The translations under genes were made by a program, and so were the position numbers. Shown in pieces: positions 23,578 through 35,223 of a stretch of DNA of 64,000 bases. The notes below the pieces were generated by a model. That model was not told where the DNA came from. It did no database searches and saw only the letters and a program-made list of their open reading frames with translations. The DNA is taken from contig JAPTOF010000007.1 in assembly GCA_028554755.1 (NCBI GenBank), positions 3,256,001 to 3,320,000 of the forward strand. The letters are read 5' to 3'. The first letter of the stretch is position 1. Each line of letters opens with the position of its first letter. The stretch comes from Cordia subcordata (Eukaryota > Streptophyta > Magnoliopsida > Boraginales > Cordiaceae).

Positions 23578-25324
23578 AGAGTAAATTACACTATATTCCC
23601 TTATACTCTAATTTATGTATACTATATTTTGAAGTCTTATATTATGCACCCACAAGTACACATTACCACATGCATCTGTGGGTTGTGTATTTCAAGCACT
23701 GTATAAAAGCTTCATCTGTTTTTTTTTTTTTTTTGCCTACGATTCTCTCCCCTCTATTCTCTATCGTAATATTTCCAATTCAAATCCAAATCTCACAAAC
23801 TCTAACTACATTCAATTCAGTCTTTTCAATAACTAAACATATATTGTAAATCAACATTGCAGATTAAATCTAACAAAATGATGGAAGCAACAACATCCAA
23901 AAGATTTGAAAACATCGAATTGGAAGTAACAACATCCAAAGGATTTTAAAAAATTGAATCCAAAGTAACAACATGCAAAGAATTCGAAGCAAAACTAGAA
24001 CTGAAATTATGTATATGCTTATGTGTTTCTACTTATATGTTAAATGCAAATGTAACCAATTTCAATTATAAACAGATATTTTGATGAATAATATACTATT
24101 GAACAAACAATAATAGTCTACAAATCAAATACTTATAAAACACTGTACAAACAATAACATGCTTGACTGCTGAACGAATAATAATAGTCTACTGAATAAA
24201 CAGTTATAGAATACTAAACAAAGAATAATAAATTATACAATAAACAGTTATAGAGCACCTAACAAACAATAATAAATTATTGACTAGTGAATAAATAATT
24301 ATAGAGCACTGAACAAATAATAATAGATTACAGACTATTGAACAAACAGTTATAGAGCACTGAACAAACAAATATAGAACATTGAACAAATAATAATTGT
24401 CTACTAAACAAACAATTATGGAATACTGAATAAATAATAATAGGCTACTAAACAAACAATAATAGCCTGTTGAACAAATAGTTATAGAATACTGAACAGG
24501 CAATAATAGGTTATAGAACAAACAGTTATAGAAAACTAAACAAACAATAATAGACTATTGAATAAATATCAATCCTTCAAATATATATGTATACAACCAT
24601 CAGAACCAATTGTTACGAAGATGCAACCCATTAATCAATTGCATTCATCACCATTTCTTTATATCAATCCAATCAATTGTTAATAATATCAAACCATCAA
24701 CTTATTCACAATATCAAAAAAATAATATTAACACAAATCAACTACCAAAACAGAGAAAGAGAGAAAAGAGACGTACAAATAGATAAAGAGAATGTAGACG
24801 TATAAAGAGGGATAAGAGATATGTGTAGAGAGAGAGAGAGAGAGAGAATACAGAGACTGAGATTTAAGTGGAGAAGTGACTCTTCATTTTTTTTTTTAAT
24901 ATGTATATATAGACATGTGTGTTAACTTGATGAAGGTGCACTTTATTGAAGATGCACCTTATAATTTGTCCATATTTTCCTATAGCATCAAAATTAGTTA
25001 ATTATCTCGTTATACTCTGACTTATATGCATTATACTCCTTGTAATATAAAAACTAGTCAATTACCCTCTGAAATATTCTTAAAAGCGTGCATACCTTCT
25101 AAAGTTTTTAAAAGTGTGCAAAATACTCCCTAAAATATATGATGGTAGGGGGATATTTTGCATACTTTAAAAAATTTCAGGGTGATAATTAGCTAGTTTT
25201 GATATTACAAGGAGTTATGGTGCACATGGTTGGAGTATTGGGGAGTAATTAGCTAATTTTGATACTTTAAGAGAATATAATACACATAAATTAATGTATA
25301 AAAAGGTAATATGTAATTTACTCT
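23578..25324. mobile_element. foldback MITE interrupted by a second element
   Basis: Outer ends AGAGTAAATTACACTATAT and the inverted ATGTAATTTACTCT lie in an 8-bp direct repeat ATTTATTA (23571-23578 and 25325-25332; one base is shared with the end). The two arms pair almost along their whole length (left arm 23578-23630 plus 24979-25140, right arm 25145-25324), for example CATCAAAATTAG against CTAATTTTGAT. The left arm is cut by the insertion at 23631-24971. No coding capacity. Foldback MITEs of this kind are known in plants; I do not recognise this family. Confidence 0.75.
23631..24971. mobile_element. inner element with periodic AT-rich array
   Basis: Inserted in the left arm of the foldback MITE with the 7-bp target duplication ATATTTT (23624-23630 and 24972-24978). 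Ends are short imperfect inverted repeats: CTTATATTATGCACCC at the left, GATGCACCTTATAATTTG at the right. A CT-rich block (about 23735-23765) near the left end pairs in style with GA-rich blocks (24750-24860) near the right. The middle (about 24060-24580) is a degenerate array of AACAAACAATAATAG and AACAAACAGTTATAGAGCAC units. Similar ends or arrays occur near 45780, 46849, 53225, 56230 and 63700. Confidence 0.65.
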
Positions 25325-25332
25325 ATTTATTA

Positions 25333-28300
25333 TTGTGCTATAGCTCTTTTTCCCCATCCTTTGCAATAAGTCCTTAATTAAGCAGCTGTCCAAAGTTTGA
25401 TGAGTCGAATCAAACACAAAAAGTAGAATCAAAATGGATGGGGAAATGTGGGGCCATAGTCAAAACATGCATAGTAGAAATGTTCTTCCTTTCTTTAGGT
25501 AGGTCGTCATTGTCTACATCAAAATGGAACTTGGAATCCCAAGTGGTGGTTGAATGAAAAAGTGCTTAAACGAAAAGCTGGAGTCCAACGCTGCTATATA
25601 TCATTTAGTCTTTTGCCTTACTGTGAGGGGCACAGGCAGCATATATGTGCAGATTGTGACAATCCAAAAAAAAATTGAGATCCTCATCCGTGACACCACG
25701 CGGTTTTTGGGTCTCCAAGTCATGGCTATTTTGATAGATGGTTGCCACTTTTTGTCCTCTTACTAGTGTTCTTTACTCAACCTTTGAAATTTCACCCACC
25801 CACGAGACAAGCGCAGATATAGCGTTAGGTGATCGACAACTACTATGTATTTTGTTTATAGTCTTCTTATACATTTCATGTATCGCCATATAATGAATGC
25901 AACTTCCCTTACTTGTACTAGGACGTGCTAATTAAAGAAATTCTGAGGTGTCGATTAAAAGAACTTCGACATTCAAATCAGCGATTTGTGGTTAGTCGAA
26001 AGTACTTTTAGGGTGAGTATTTAAAATGTGCTACCTCATTCTTGACCCATGTGCTATTAGTTATAGGATCAAATGTAGAAGAGTTCATATTGGATTGCAA
26101 ATCTTTTATCATTGGTTGAATAAGGCCTTATTCCTAGTATTTTGGAGAATCTAAATGTTAACTTTTGGAAACGTGTTATGTAGGCGGGGTCCATGGTTTA
26201 GACATCACGGTGTCTCGTAGGGTTGGGCTTTGCCTGCGTATCTAGTAGGGTGGGCAGGTTGGTAACCATCCCATATCACTTGGTCTTGCATTGTATTATA
26301 TATAGAGTTGGACATATCAATAACTCTATATCGAAATGAATAATATATGTATTCAATTTGTTTAGTGGATTTTTTCAAGTAGTAATATAATTATACAGTT
26401 GAGATTAGGTAACTTGTCTCATTATGTGGGCGACGTTAATGGAATGATGGATGATGATTGAACAAAGGAAAGTCCAAGAGACAAGAATCAATATACTATG
26501 CGGAATATGATTGCCATAATAATTTCCACACTAAACACACAGTAAAAATTAGGCGATCTTTTCACGTTTTATTATCTTTAGACTTTTCGTACCTTATGGA
26601 GAATAGTGGTTGTCGCCTTCTGACTTCTGAGGGCCAAAAAAATTAGTATAGTTATAATACAACCAGTGATTAATTTAACAAACTGAAAAAAATAAGAAAT
26701 AAATACTAGGGAAGTTTGGCTAAAGTCTGACTATACTATTTAAGATAAGTTATATTAACCAGAGTAAAAATTCGTGCATTGCACAAAATACATTATACAT
26801 CAATCTTTTTCGTTCATACAATTGTCAATAATAAAGCATTAAAAGAATATCATAGTGGCAGAAATGGTTGAATTACAATATGCCAAATAGATGAAAGAAT
26901 TTTAGAGGAAAATTTAGAACTAAATGACTTATATGCACAAGAAATTCTTTCCTGTGCGCAAATTATTTTTGTCTATCAATTCAAATACCGTTATACTTCT
27001 TTTATAAATGACATGAAAGTTTATATGATGGAATTGTTTGCAATTAACAGTAATTCAGTAAAGTATCATTAATAATAGTTATCAACAAATAACAAATAGA
27101 GAAAGGATGAATAACTTATCTAATAATCCAAAAGTAACATGTTTAAACTAATAAATTTTACATTCTTGTCAACTTTTCATACAACTTACATTCTAAATAC
27201 TCTAATTTAGATTTAACTATATCTCATGTTCTTCATAGAAATGAACAACATATGTAAAGTATGTGATGTCAATTTAGGTGACTAAATGTATTTAGCTATT
27301 GATTAAACTCAACAACATATATGTAGTATTTGACATTGCGTTCATGCATGTATATAGTATCAAATATTATATTCATACATGTATATAATATCTAATATTA
27401 AGTTCATATATGTACATAGTGCCTGAAATTTACATTCATGTATATACTTAGTATTTGAAATTGCATATGTACATATATACATAGTATCTAATGTTACATT
27501 AATGATTCTGTTTCCCGTTATAAAAACACATTAAATCTTGCATAAGGCACACGTGAATCACAAATTTACTTTTTCTTAAGGCTAAAATCATACACCTCAT
27601 GTGAGATCTAAGATATTTTTCAACAAAAAAATATAGTTTGGACTAAAAATGAAAACACAAAATTATTAGTTACATAACTAATTTGTCAAAAATAAAAAAT
27701 GAGGATTAAATTTGTTACAAGTGATAAAAATAAGGAACGATTTGTGAAATTTAATAGTGTTTTTTTGTGAAAGAAGTTTAACTACAGAGATAAACTCGAT
27801 TATTTAAGATCCTTGTGAAACCAAATCAAAATAATTGTAACACACATTGTCTTGAAGTTAGCTACATAAAATTTAATAACGTTCTCTTATATATATATTT
27901 TTTAGCTAAACTATTATTTGTTCTTATCGAGAGGTGCTACATTATTAATTTTATACATGTAAATTTTCGTCTGAAGATCTGCATCTAACGTTGTGTTTAA
28001 AAAATAAAAAATGCACGTGTTACAAGAAGCTCATCCACAATTGGTTTGCTAAGTTTAACGAATTTTGAAGTCTAATTATAATTAGACAAGTAGTGAACCC
28101 TTTACTAAGCCTGACCTTATTTTAAAGCCCCTTAAATGATTAAACTCGACTCAGAAACTTAACAATGCCACAACTACTTGTGGGGAAAATAATATATTAA
28201 AAATGCTCAATTTGGAACGAACTCATGTCCAATTATTCATCAAGAAGCAAGTCAAACTTGATCATGATTGAGAATCTTCCTAAAATTAGAGTAATAACGT

Positions 28301-29509
28301 AAACAGATATTTGTAATGGGATAAGATTTGATTTGATTTAATTTTAAATATAGACTGTGATTGAACTTTTAAATATATGAACTTTACATATTTACTAGTA
28401 GGCTATCAAACCACAGTAGAAATCTATGTTTGGCTTTTTACCATCTATCCGATGAATTAGTTTTGTATTGATCCAAACTTAACTACTGATCTGTCACAAT
28501 GAATGCATGTAATCAACTGATTTAAAATGGTTAAATCTTGTGATGATAATAGCAATGAACCAAGTCATTCCATTCTTAAGGTCATATAAAGGGATCTAGG
28601 CTTGTTTGTGAATAGTCCACATATAACTTGGACAAATCTTTTCATTTTCCAAGTTAATCTGTTCCATTCGTTCGTAGAGCTATTTGCTCGATCGTAAATA
28701 TTTCTGGAACACCTCTAATAGAGGGACAAATAGTAAGAACTATAAATTAGTCACAAATTTCGCAAAAAATCAATGTAGGATTGGGCGTTACAAACTCCCC
28801 TCAAATATGGATGTCCTTGTTGCACCAAATAGAAAAGACCGCAATTTAAGACCCCAGGCAGCATGAAATCTATCCCAAGCTTACTCTGGTATTATCTATA
28901 ACTACATAAACCCAACTACTGCATTCACTATTATTGTTATCACTAGTTAAAGTATTTTGGATTAGTTGATTAAGTCAATGTGATAGCCGGCAAATAATTA
29001 GGCATGGGACATTTACAAGTTTCCTCATTAGTTTTTAACAGAATTTCTCTTTTTTATATGCGAATGAGGCAAAGCCCAAAAAAATACTAGATAGCAACGA
29101 GGCAAAGCTGAAAAAAAATCTAGATAGCAACTAGCCTAGCATAGGCAGCTCCGCAAAGATCTTCTCCAAGGAGTGGCTTTAATAATTCTGGCGGATCATC
29201 TCTCTTTTAACACAATTTCTCTTTACCAGGCAAAAGAAGAGGGAAAAAGACTTCATAATATTACTGGTTCTAATGCCAGATGCAGCTTCATACTATACAA
29301 TGCAGAAGCATCAGCATTTTACTGTATAAGATTAATACATGACTCTTACCAGATGATCCAGCTATAGAAATGACATTTGACAAAGCAAAAAACAGAAAAC
29401 TACGGGGGACACAAAGAAAAAGCAAAGATTACAGACCAGAAGCATCATAAAATACAATCATTATCGAAAATGGAAACTTATGTGGATGTCATTTTCAATG
29501 GAAAAAAAT
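25333..29509. other. gene-poor intergenic DNA
   Basis: No gene recognised. The open frame at 25554-25766 lies in the least AT-rich part but shows no domain. A cluster of degenerate direct repeats of the type TACATAGTATCTAATATTAC occurs at about 27290-27500 (unit roughly 30-45 bp). The last few hundred bases (29170-29509) are probably the shugoshin 3' UTR. Confidence 0.5.
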
Positions 29510-32500
29510 TCATTCTGTTCTCCTCATTTTGACATTGAGAGGAATCTCCTTGTAGGACTGCACCTTCTCAGCTGCTTTGCGCAATGGTCTCCCAAGAGAA
29601 GATCTTGGTAGATTGCTCCCAGGGCTGCGTTTTTCATCTTTCCCTTCTACTTCATTCTCAAATGATGGCAATGGAGTTGGAATATCGGGTTGTGTCGCGA
29701 TTGGAAGCTTGGTGTCTTCTATCTCAAACAAGTTCTCAGAGGGTTCGGGTTCCTTCTGCTGTTGGATCTTAAAACCAGCAGACTTTCGCCTCACACAACG
29801 CCTGAAAAGGAACAAATGATAGGGACAATTCAAACTTTTACTTCAAAGCTCAGGAGATGGTTGTTTGCAGAACAAAGATCATGAACAAGTAAACATATGG
29901 GAAATTAACTCTTTCACTGAAAAACACAAGCAAAATATAGGCTGAGAAGCCATCTGTACATGCTAATGTTTTTTCACAATGTTGTTAACCAAGTTTCACG
30001 GTAACCCTCAAGAGTATTTAGTTGTGTCCACAAATCTATATAACTTTGAATGAAGTAATGATAATTTGAGCAAGAATACGCTGATACTTTTAGTATAGCT
30101 AGATGCATTGGAATAATGTGCAAGCCAACCTTTTATTTTCTGCTGGCTCTTTCTCAAGGACTTGTTGAGATGTCGATGAAGGCCCCACAGCTGCAGATCA
30201 TCAATAAGACTAGATGGTAAGTAGAAGCCATTGAATGATCAACAGATAAACCATTGAAAGAAAAACTAAGCAATTACATCGGCTTCTCATGAGACAGTGT
30301 TGCTTGCTGCCATTAATGGTTCCTTTGATTTTATTAGCTCTAGACTCATCACCATCTCCACCCTGTAGAAAACAAGATGGAAACATATGCTCAGTGACTG
30401 CTCCAGAAAGATATGATGCTTTACAAAGATGGTACACGAATCATTGAAAGAGCTAAGAAACATACTTGAACAGTTTGACAATTCATTCTTTCTTGTTCCT
30501 GAAAAATGAATAGGTTCAATGATATATCGGATGAAGATAGATTCCAAATATTTGTGAAGGAGAAGACAACTAATGCATATTTCCATGTTGTGACTTCTGA
30601 ATATGCAATTTGTGCAACTGAAAGAGCTAAAGCAGAGTTGGAGAATATCATTTTTAGTATTATCATTGTTTCCTCATGCAAAATATCATATTTTTAAGGA
30701 CTGTCTCTAGTCCATTCATCTCCACATATTGCAAAAAACGTAAGTAGTATCCTTTTACTCCTAGAATTATGCCTTCCCAATTTTTGTTGCATCTAGGAGG
30801 GGAAATTTTTTTTTGTATATCTAAGAGTATTCCAATAAAGAGTATTTGGATTGTTACTATCCTTTACTCCTTTCTTTAGAGTCAGAGGGAACAGAAAATC
30901 TTTCTCTAGCTAATATTATGTTTTCTTCATAAACAGAAAATCTAGAAAGGTGAAACATATTTACTGCTTCAACTTAATTTTTGAGGGCCTCCCATTAAAA
31001 AGCAGAATCTAATTCCAGTATTGGTTTCTTTAAATGATTTTAGAGTTTCCACTTGAAACATCATTGCTAATTTTTCTCTCTGCTTCATCATCCTCCATTA
31101 TGCTTTCCTAATAATATATACATACATTCTTTACCAAAAGATTGATACACAGGCCGGACCAAACATCTTCCATCTCATTTTAAGCAAATACTAAACAAAC
31201 TGAGGGTGCAATATGAGATTAAAAAGGGCAAAATGAGCTCAGAAGTTCATACCCGGAAAAGCAAAGAACAAGATGCAACACACAAGAAATAGCCCATGTA
31301 TTGTTGTCATAAGAAAACTAAACTTAGCATATGATCAAATAATAGTAAGCCACACAACTATGAAGCACCGACACCTTCAAAATGCAGCGTATCGTGTGTC
31401 GGACACCGACATGCTCCCCACACGCTCCGACACGTGTCTGGCAAAAATTTTTTTTTTTTTAATTTCCGACACGTCCTCCGACACGCTCCGACACAACACG
31501 CACGGGGTTTTTTTTGTAATTTTTAAAATTATTTGGGGCACTAATGAAAATCCAAAAATAATTAATAAAAGAAAAAAGAAAAATCAATTTAACTTATTTA
31601 TGCTGCTTATCGTCTTTTCCAGAGAAGTCATCTTCTCACTTCTCAAAATTCCTTCAGCTTAAAAGACTCAGCCCTCTACCAAAAAAATAAATAAATAAAT
31701 AACTTACTTCTAATATTCCTGTGGTGGGTAGAATTGAAAAATTATATTATTGTGTGTGTTATTATATGTTTGATTGAAAAATTATTGGAGTTTTTCAGGT
31801 CTATTGTTGTTAAACATGAATTACAAGAACTGGTGGTTTTTTTCCTTTTTTTTTCATGCATGAATTACAAAAATTGGTGGTCTCTTTTTGTGTCATATTT
31901 TGGGGGATGGCTGAAGCCTATAAAGCAAATTGATTTGCCATGATAAAAATGATATTTATGCAATATATTCATGATAAAAATGATATTTATGCAATATATA
32001 AAATTTAAATATTTTTTTATTTAACGTATCCTGAGCGTGTCGTATCCTAATTTTTTGAAAAAAAGACGTATCGGCGTGTCGCATCGTGTCGCGTATCGTG
32101 TCCGTGCTTCTTAGCCACACAATTAGGTACACTTTGGCCATCTTTTTTTCTGTTACTTCATATAGAATCTGATTGCATTCCAGTAATCAAAATTCTCTGA
32201 CTACAATTGATAAGCATTACAACATATTAGGCAAAGCATGAATGTTACCTTAGCTTCAGTACTCTTTGCTTTAAGTAGTGCTTCCTTGCACATAAGTTCA
32301 TGTCTTAATGTTTTCAGCTGTCCCAAAACAACGTTAGATTCACTAACTATAAGAGAAATACATCAAGAAAGCTGTGTTTCTTCACAATTGTTTTAAAAAG
32401 CATACCTTATCTTTTCCCAGATTAAGCTCCTGCAGTGTTAACAAATTAGACATTGTCCATCAATTAAAGCTTCAAAAAGCATATTATTTGAAATAGACAT

Positions 32501-33157
32501 AAAAATGAAGGAAAAGAACTGACTGCTAACATATGGCTGTTGGATTGAGCCAGACTCCAATTCTGCTGCTGCAGCTTTTGTAGGCTGACTCTCAATTTCT
32601 GAAGCTCGAGTCCACTTAATTCTATAATTTTCCTGCTTTTCAACACCCAGAAAAAAGAACAAAAAAGGGAAATACATCATCATGGTAACTAGTAATTACA
32701 CACGCACACAAAAAAAACAGAAGAAAGAAAAACAAATCTCACTTCTGGTCTTGAATAAGCTTCACCAATGCCATATTTTCCTGTTCCAAGCATCCAAATA
32801 AAACACAAAACAATTAAACTTTCCAATTATGACTTGCACAAGTTATTAGGGTGGACGAGTGCGAATCGCTCGTGGACCAAGTTCGCGGAAGGGTCAGACT
32901 CACTTTGAAATCTATTGTACACGGTTATTAGAGAAAAGCTAAACAAAGGCAAAACGTAGCCATAAAAAAGAAAAAAGAAAAAAGATTACCTTGACAAGAT
33001 GATCAATGTAGTCTTTGGCTGAAGAAGAATCATCAGGCAATGGGTTTTCAAGATCAATAGGAGATTTAGGTTGCGGAAGAACATTAGTAACATCTGATAA
33101 TTTCTTCCTTGCTATGCTTCCAAAAGAAGACCTTTTTGCCATTCCATCACCTTTCAT
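29510..33157 (-). CDS. SGO: shugoshin, nine exons, 292 aa
   Basis: Guardian of centromeric cohesion: known family members bind PP2A and keep cohesin at centromeres uncleaved until the proper division. Exons (minus): 32990-33157, 32743-32780, 32524-32632, 32406-32429, 32249-32317, 30466-30498, 30278-30362, 30130-30190, 29510-29801. All introns are GT-AG and every phase fits, total 879 bp. The N-terminus (MAKRSSFGSIARKKLSDVTN from residue 6) and the coiled coil at about 50-136 (LVKLIQDQKKIIELSGLELQ, HELMCKEALLKAK) match plant shugoshin. The C-terminal SGO motif is at about 262-290 (SSLGRPLRKAAEKV, then SYKEIPLNVKMRR). The protein is short compared with Arabidopsis SGO1, with a reduced middle. 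Either Met 1 or Met 6 may be the start. Intron 5 (1.75 kb) holds a hAT-like insertion. Assignment to SGO1 or SGO2 is not possible here. Confidence 0.93.
31358..32114. mobile_element. non-autonomous hAT-like element, 757 bp, in shugoshin intron 5
   Basis: Terminal inverted repeats CTATGAAGCAC and (inverted) CTAAGAAGCAC lie inside a perfect 8-bp target duplication CCACACAA (31350-31357 and 32115-32122). Both ends are packed with GACACG/CGTGTC words (for example GGACACCGACATGCTCC, and GTGTCGCATCGTGTCGCGTA), the subterminal motif pattern of hAT elements. The centre contains two short direct duplications (GAATTACAA.AA.TGGTGGT near 31818 and 31861; ATGATAAAAATGATATTTAT at about 31940 and 31970). 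No transposase coding. Confidence 0.9.
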
Positions 33158-34290
33158 ACTGAAAACCCTCTTTTAAAAAAAAAAAAAAAAAGCCTCAAAA
33201 AATTTTCAAGAAAACAACCCAAGTTGGTAATCAAGAAACAACTGCCAACCACAAAACCCCCCGATAACGGTTGTAAATTAAAGGTTGTACCCAGTACACA
33301 AGACTCGCAAGGTCCGAAAAAGACTATTTTACGAAATTAGGGTTACGATTAGGATCCTCTCTTAGTCATTGGAACAAAGGCGAAGTGAATATCGACAGCG
33401 AAATGGGTTCACTATTCAGTTAACGAGGAGTTGACAGAGACAGAGAGAGAGAGAGAGAGAGATGAGAACAGAGGCCAAGTGAGAAAGAGAGCGAAGGTTC
33501 TGAAATCTAACGGCTTTCCGAAGCAAAGGTTTGTAGTAGTTCCCGAGCCTAAATTTTAAATCTTCCAACGGCTTACCGAACCCGCTCTCTTTAGAAACAC
33601 ATTTTTGGAGCATAATTAAGGTCTAAGGAGACTTTCAACCCCAGAAAACATTTAAAAGTCTCCTTAACCCAAAGAAAAATATTTTATTGATTTTTTTTTT
33701 TGGGATTAGTAACATTTTGTTCACTCGGTTTTTAGTTTAAAATGTGTATTGATTCGTTCTTGATTACTTGCAATGCCAAAATATTTGACAAAAGTTTAAA
33801 ATTTCGAACCCACAAATAAAACTAACTTTATAAATTTGAAAACACTCACGGTAATATCCGAAAGGTTACTTAAAACCACAATGTGATGTCCTCTATTAAT
33901 AGGAGGGTAATATTAAAGCGGTTTATAAATTAATAGTATAAGATTAAATCATGTCACAAATTAGTCCATTCAAGTCCCAAAAAGTTAGATATTAATTATT
34001 TTAATCTCATTTGTGGGTTTAAAATTCTTGACTTGTGACACTACACGTGTGTTACCCCCTTGTCTAAAGCAATGGAAAGAAACCTAAAAGGTATTAGTTA
34101 TTTCAATAAAATTAACAAACATTTGAAAATTTTTAACATATAATATTTTCCAGATGTAAACTTTAATATTCATATATAGGGTAAAAACTTTGCCCATTTA
34201 CATAGGTAGAATTGGATGTTTGACAAGTGAATTTGGTAACCTCATACCTAAAGTCTATCAATTTCAGTTCTCAATAGCACCCAAATAAAA
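33158..34290. other. shugoshin upstream region and intergenic spacer
   Basis: Contains the probable shugoshin 5' UTR. It has a pyrimidine tract (33172-33192) before TTTTCAG just upstream of the ATG, which could be the end of a 5' UTR intron, and a CT microsatellite at 33439-33462. The open frame at 33416-33613 overlaps the CT repeat and would be an upstream ORF only if transcription starts above it. No separate gene seen from 33620 to 34290. Confidence 0.45.
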
Positions 34291-34299
34291 AAAAACTTA

Positions 34300-34665
34300 A
34301 GAAAAAGCCTGCAAAAGAGACTTCCTGTACAACATATAACCATGTGAATAAACGCAGAAATTGCATTAGAGATCAACCCTGCTACATATTATACATCATG
34401 ATCAACTGTATTTGCCAAAATATTTACAGTTGCCATGTTTCAAAATCTGCCTGAAAGAAACAAGTCTATGCAAAAACATTTGGGGAATACATCTAGGATG
34501 TAGCAGAAGATATTGCAAACTAACTGGTAGAGACACAAATAAGCGGCAGATTACAAAATTAGCAACCAGTTACTTGACCATTGGTGACCTTAAACTGAAC
34601 CAAGTTGATCAGAAGTCCACCCCTGTCAGACCCGGTGCTTGAATGACTAGCACCTAGCGTGCACC
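34300..34665 (-). other. candidate 3' UTR exon of the 464-codon gene
   Basis: Directly after the stop at 35224 there is a good donor (GAGCAG then GTATGT, near 35214). A matching acceptor TTTGCAG sits just above 34665, followed by about 370 bp of unique non-coding DNA. A spliced 3' UTR is therefore plausible. The stop would lie about 10 nt before the junction, too close to trigger decay. Inference only. Confidence 0.4.
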
Positions 34666-35223
34666 CTGCAAATGCCGCGTTACTGAAAAACATTAATCTC
34701 TTGCTTGAACAGAGAAACGTTTAGAAGTGCAATTTGTATAGCTTTAAACAACTAAGAGGAACTGACAGGAAACTTGTAGCCGTTACAGTAATAGTCTTGG
34801 ACAAAGCGAGGCCCATATTAATGGCTTGGCTTGATACTATTTCACCTCAACAAGGACACTAATTGAACCTAATCTTCTTAAATCTCAAGTTTTGATTTCT
34901 GAGTAATAGGAAAAGGAAGTTAAGTTACATATTTAAACTTTCCATGCATCCCAAGATATTGGAAAGTAACTAGTAACCTGCGCTCATTGAGTTCAGCAAA
35001 AACAGTGGCATTTTGCTGGAACAATTAAAACATGTCTATCAAACAAGCAATTGTTGGAGAGTTATTTTTTTACCCTTTCTTAAACTCTCTTAACTTGAAG
35101 AATATTTCACACTTGAATTTCCTGCAATTCGGAACTTATTCACTCTGATACTTGCAACCTTCACCAGCCCAATTTGCGGTAGAAGAAGGTAAAGTGCAGT
35201 TCAGATAAACATACCTGCTCCAA

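Noticed and set aside
24204..24521. 105-codon minus-strand frame rich in Leu, Phe, Tyr, Ser and Cys
   Set aside because: It is simply the translation of the periodic AT-rich array (repeated SLLLFVQYSI-like text), not a membrane protein.
24060..24580. CRISPR-like array
   Set aside because: Units are degenerate, irregular and AT-only, without conserved repeats or unique spacers, in a plant nuclear context.
25554..25766. 70-codon plus-strand frame in a less AT-rich patch
   Set aside because: No domain, no splice partners that extend it and no start context; treated as chance.
33416..33613. 65-codon minus-strand frame upstream of shugoshin
   Set aside because: It ends in the CT microsatellite (SLSLSLCLC) and has no domain; it could be an upstream ORF only if transcription begins above 33613, which the sequence does not show.
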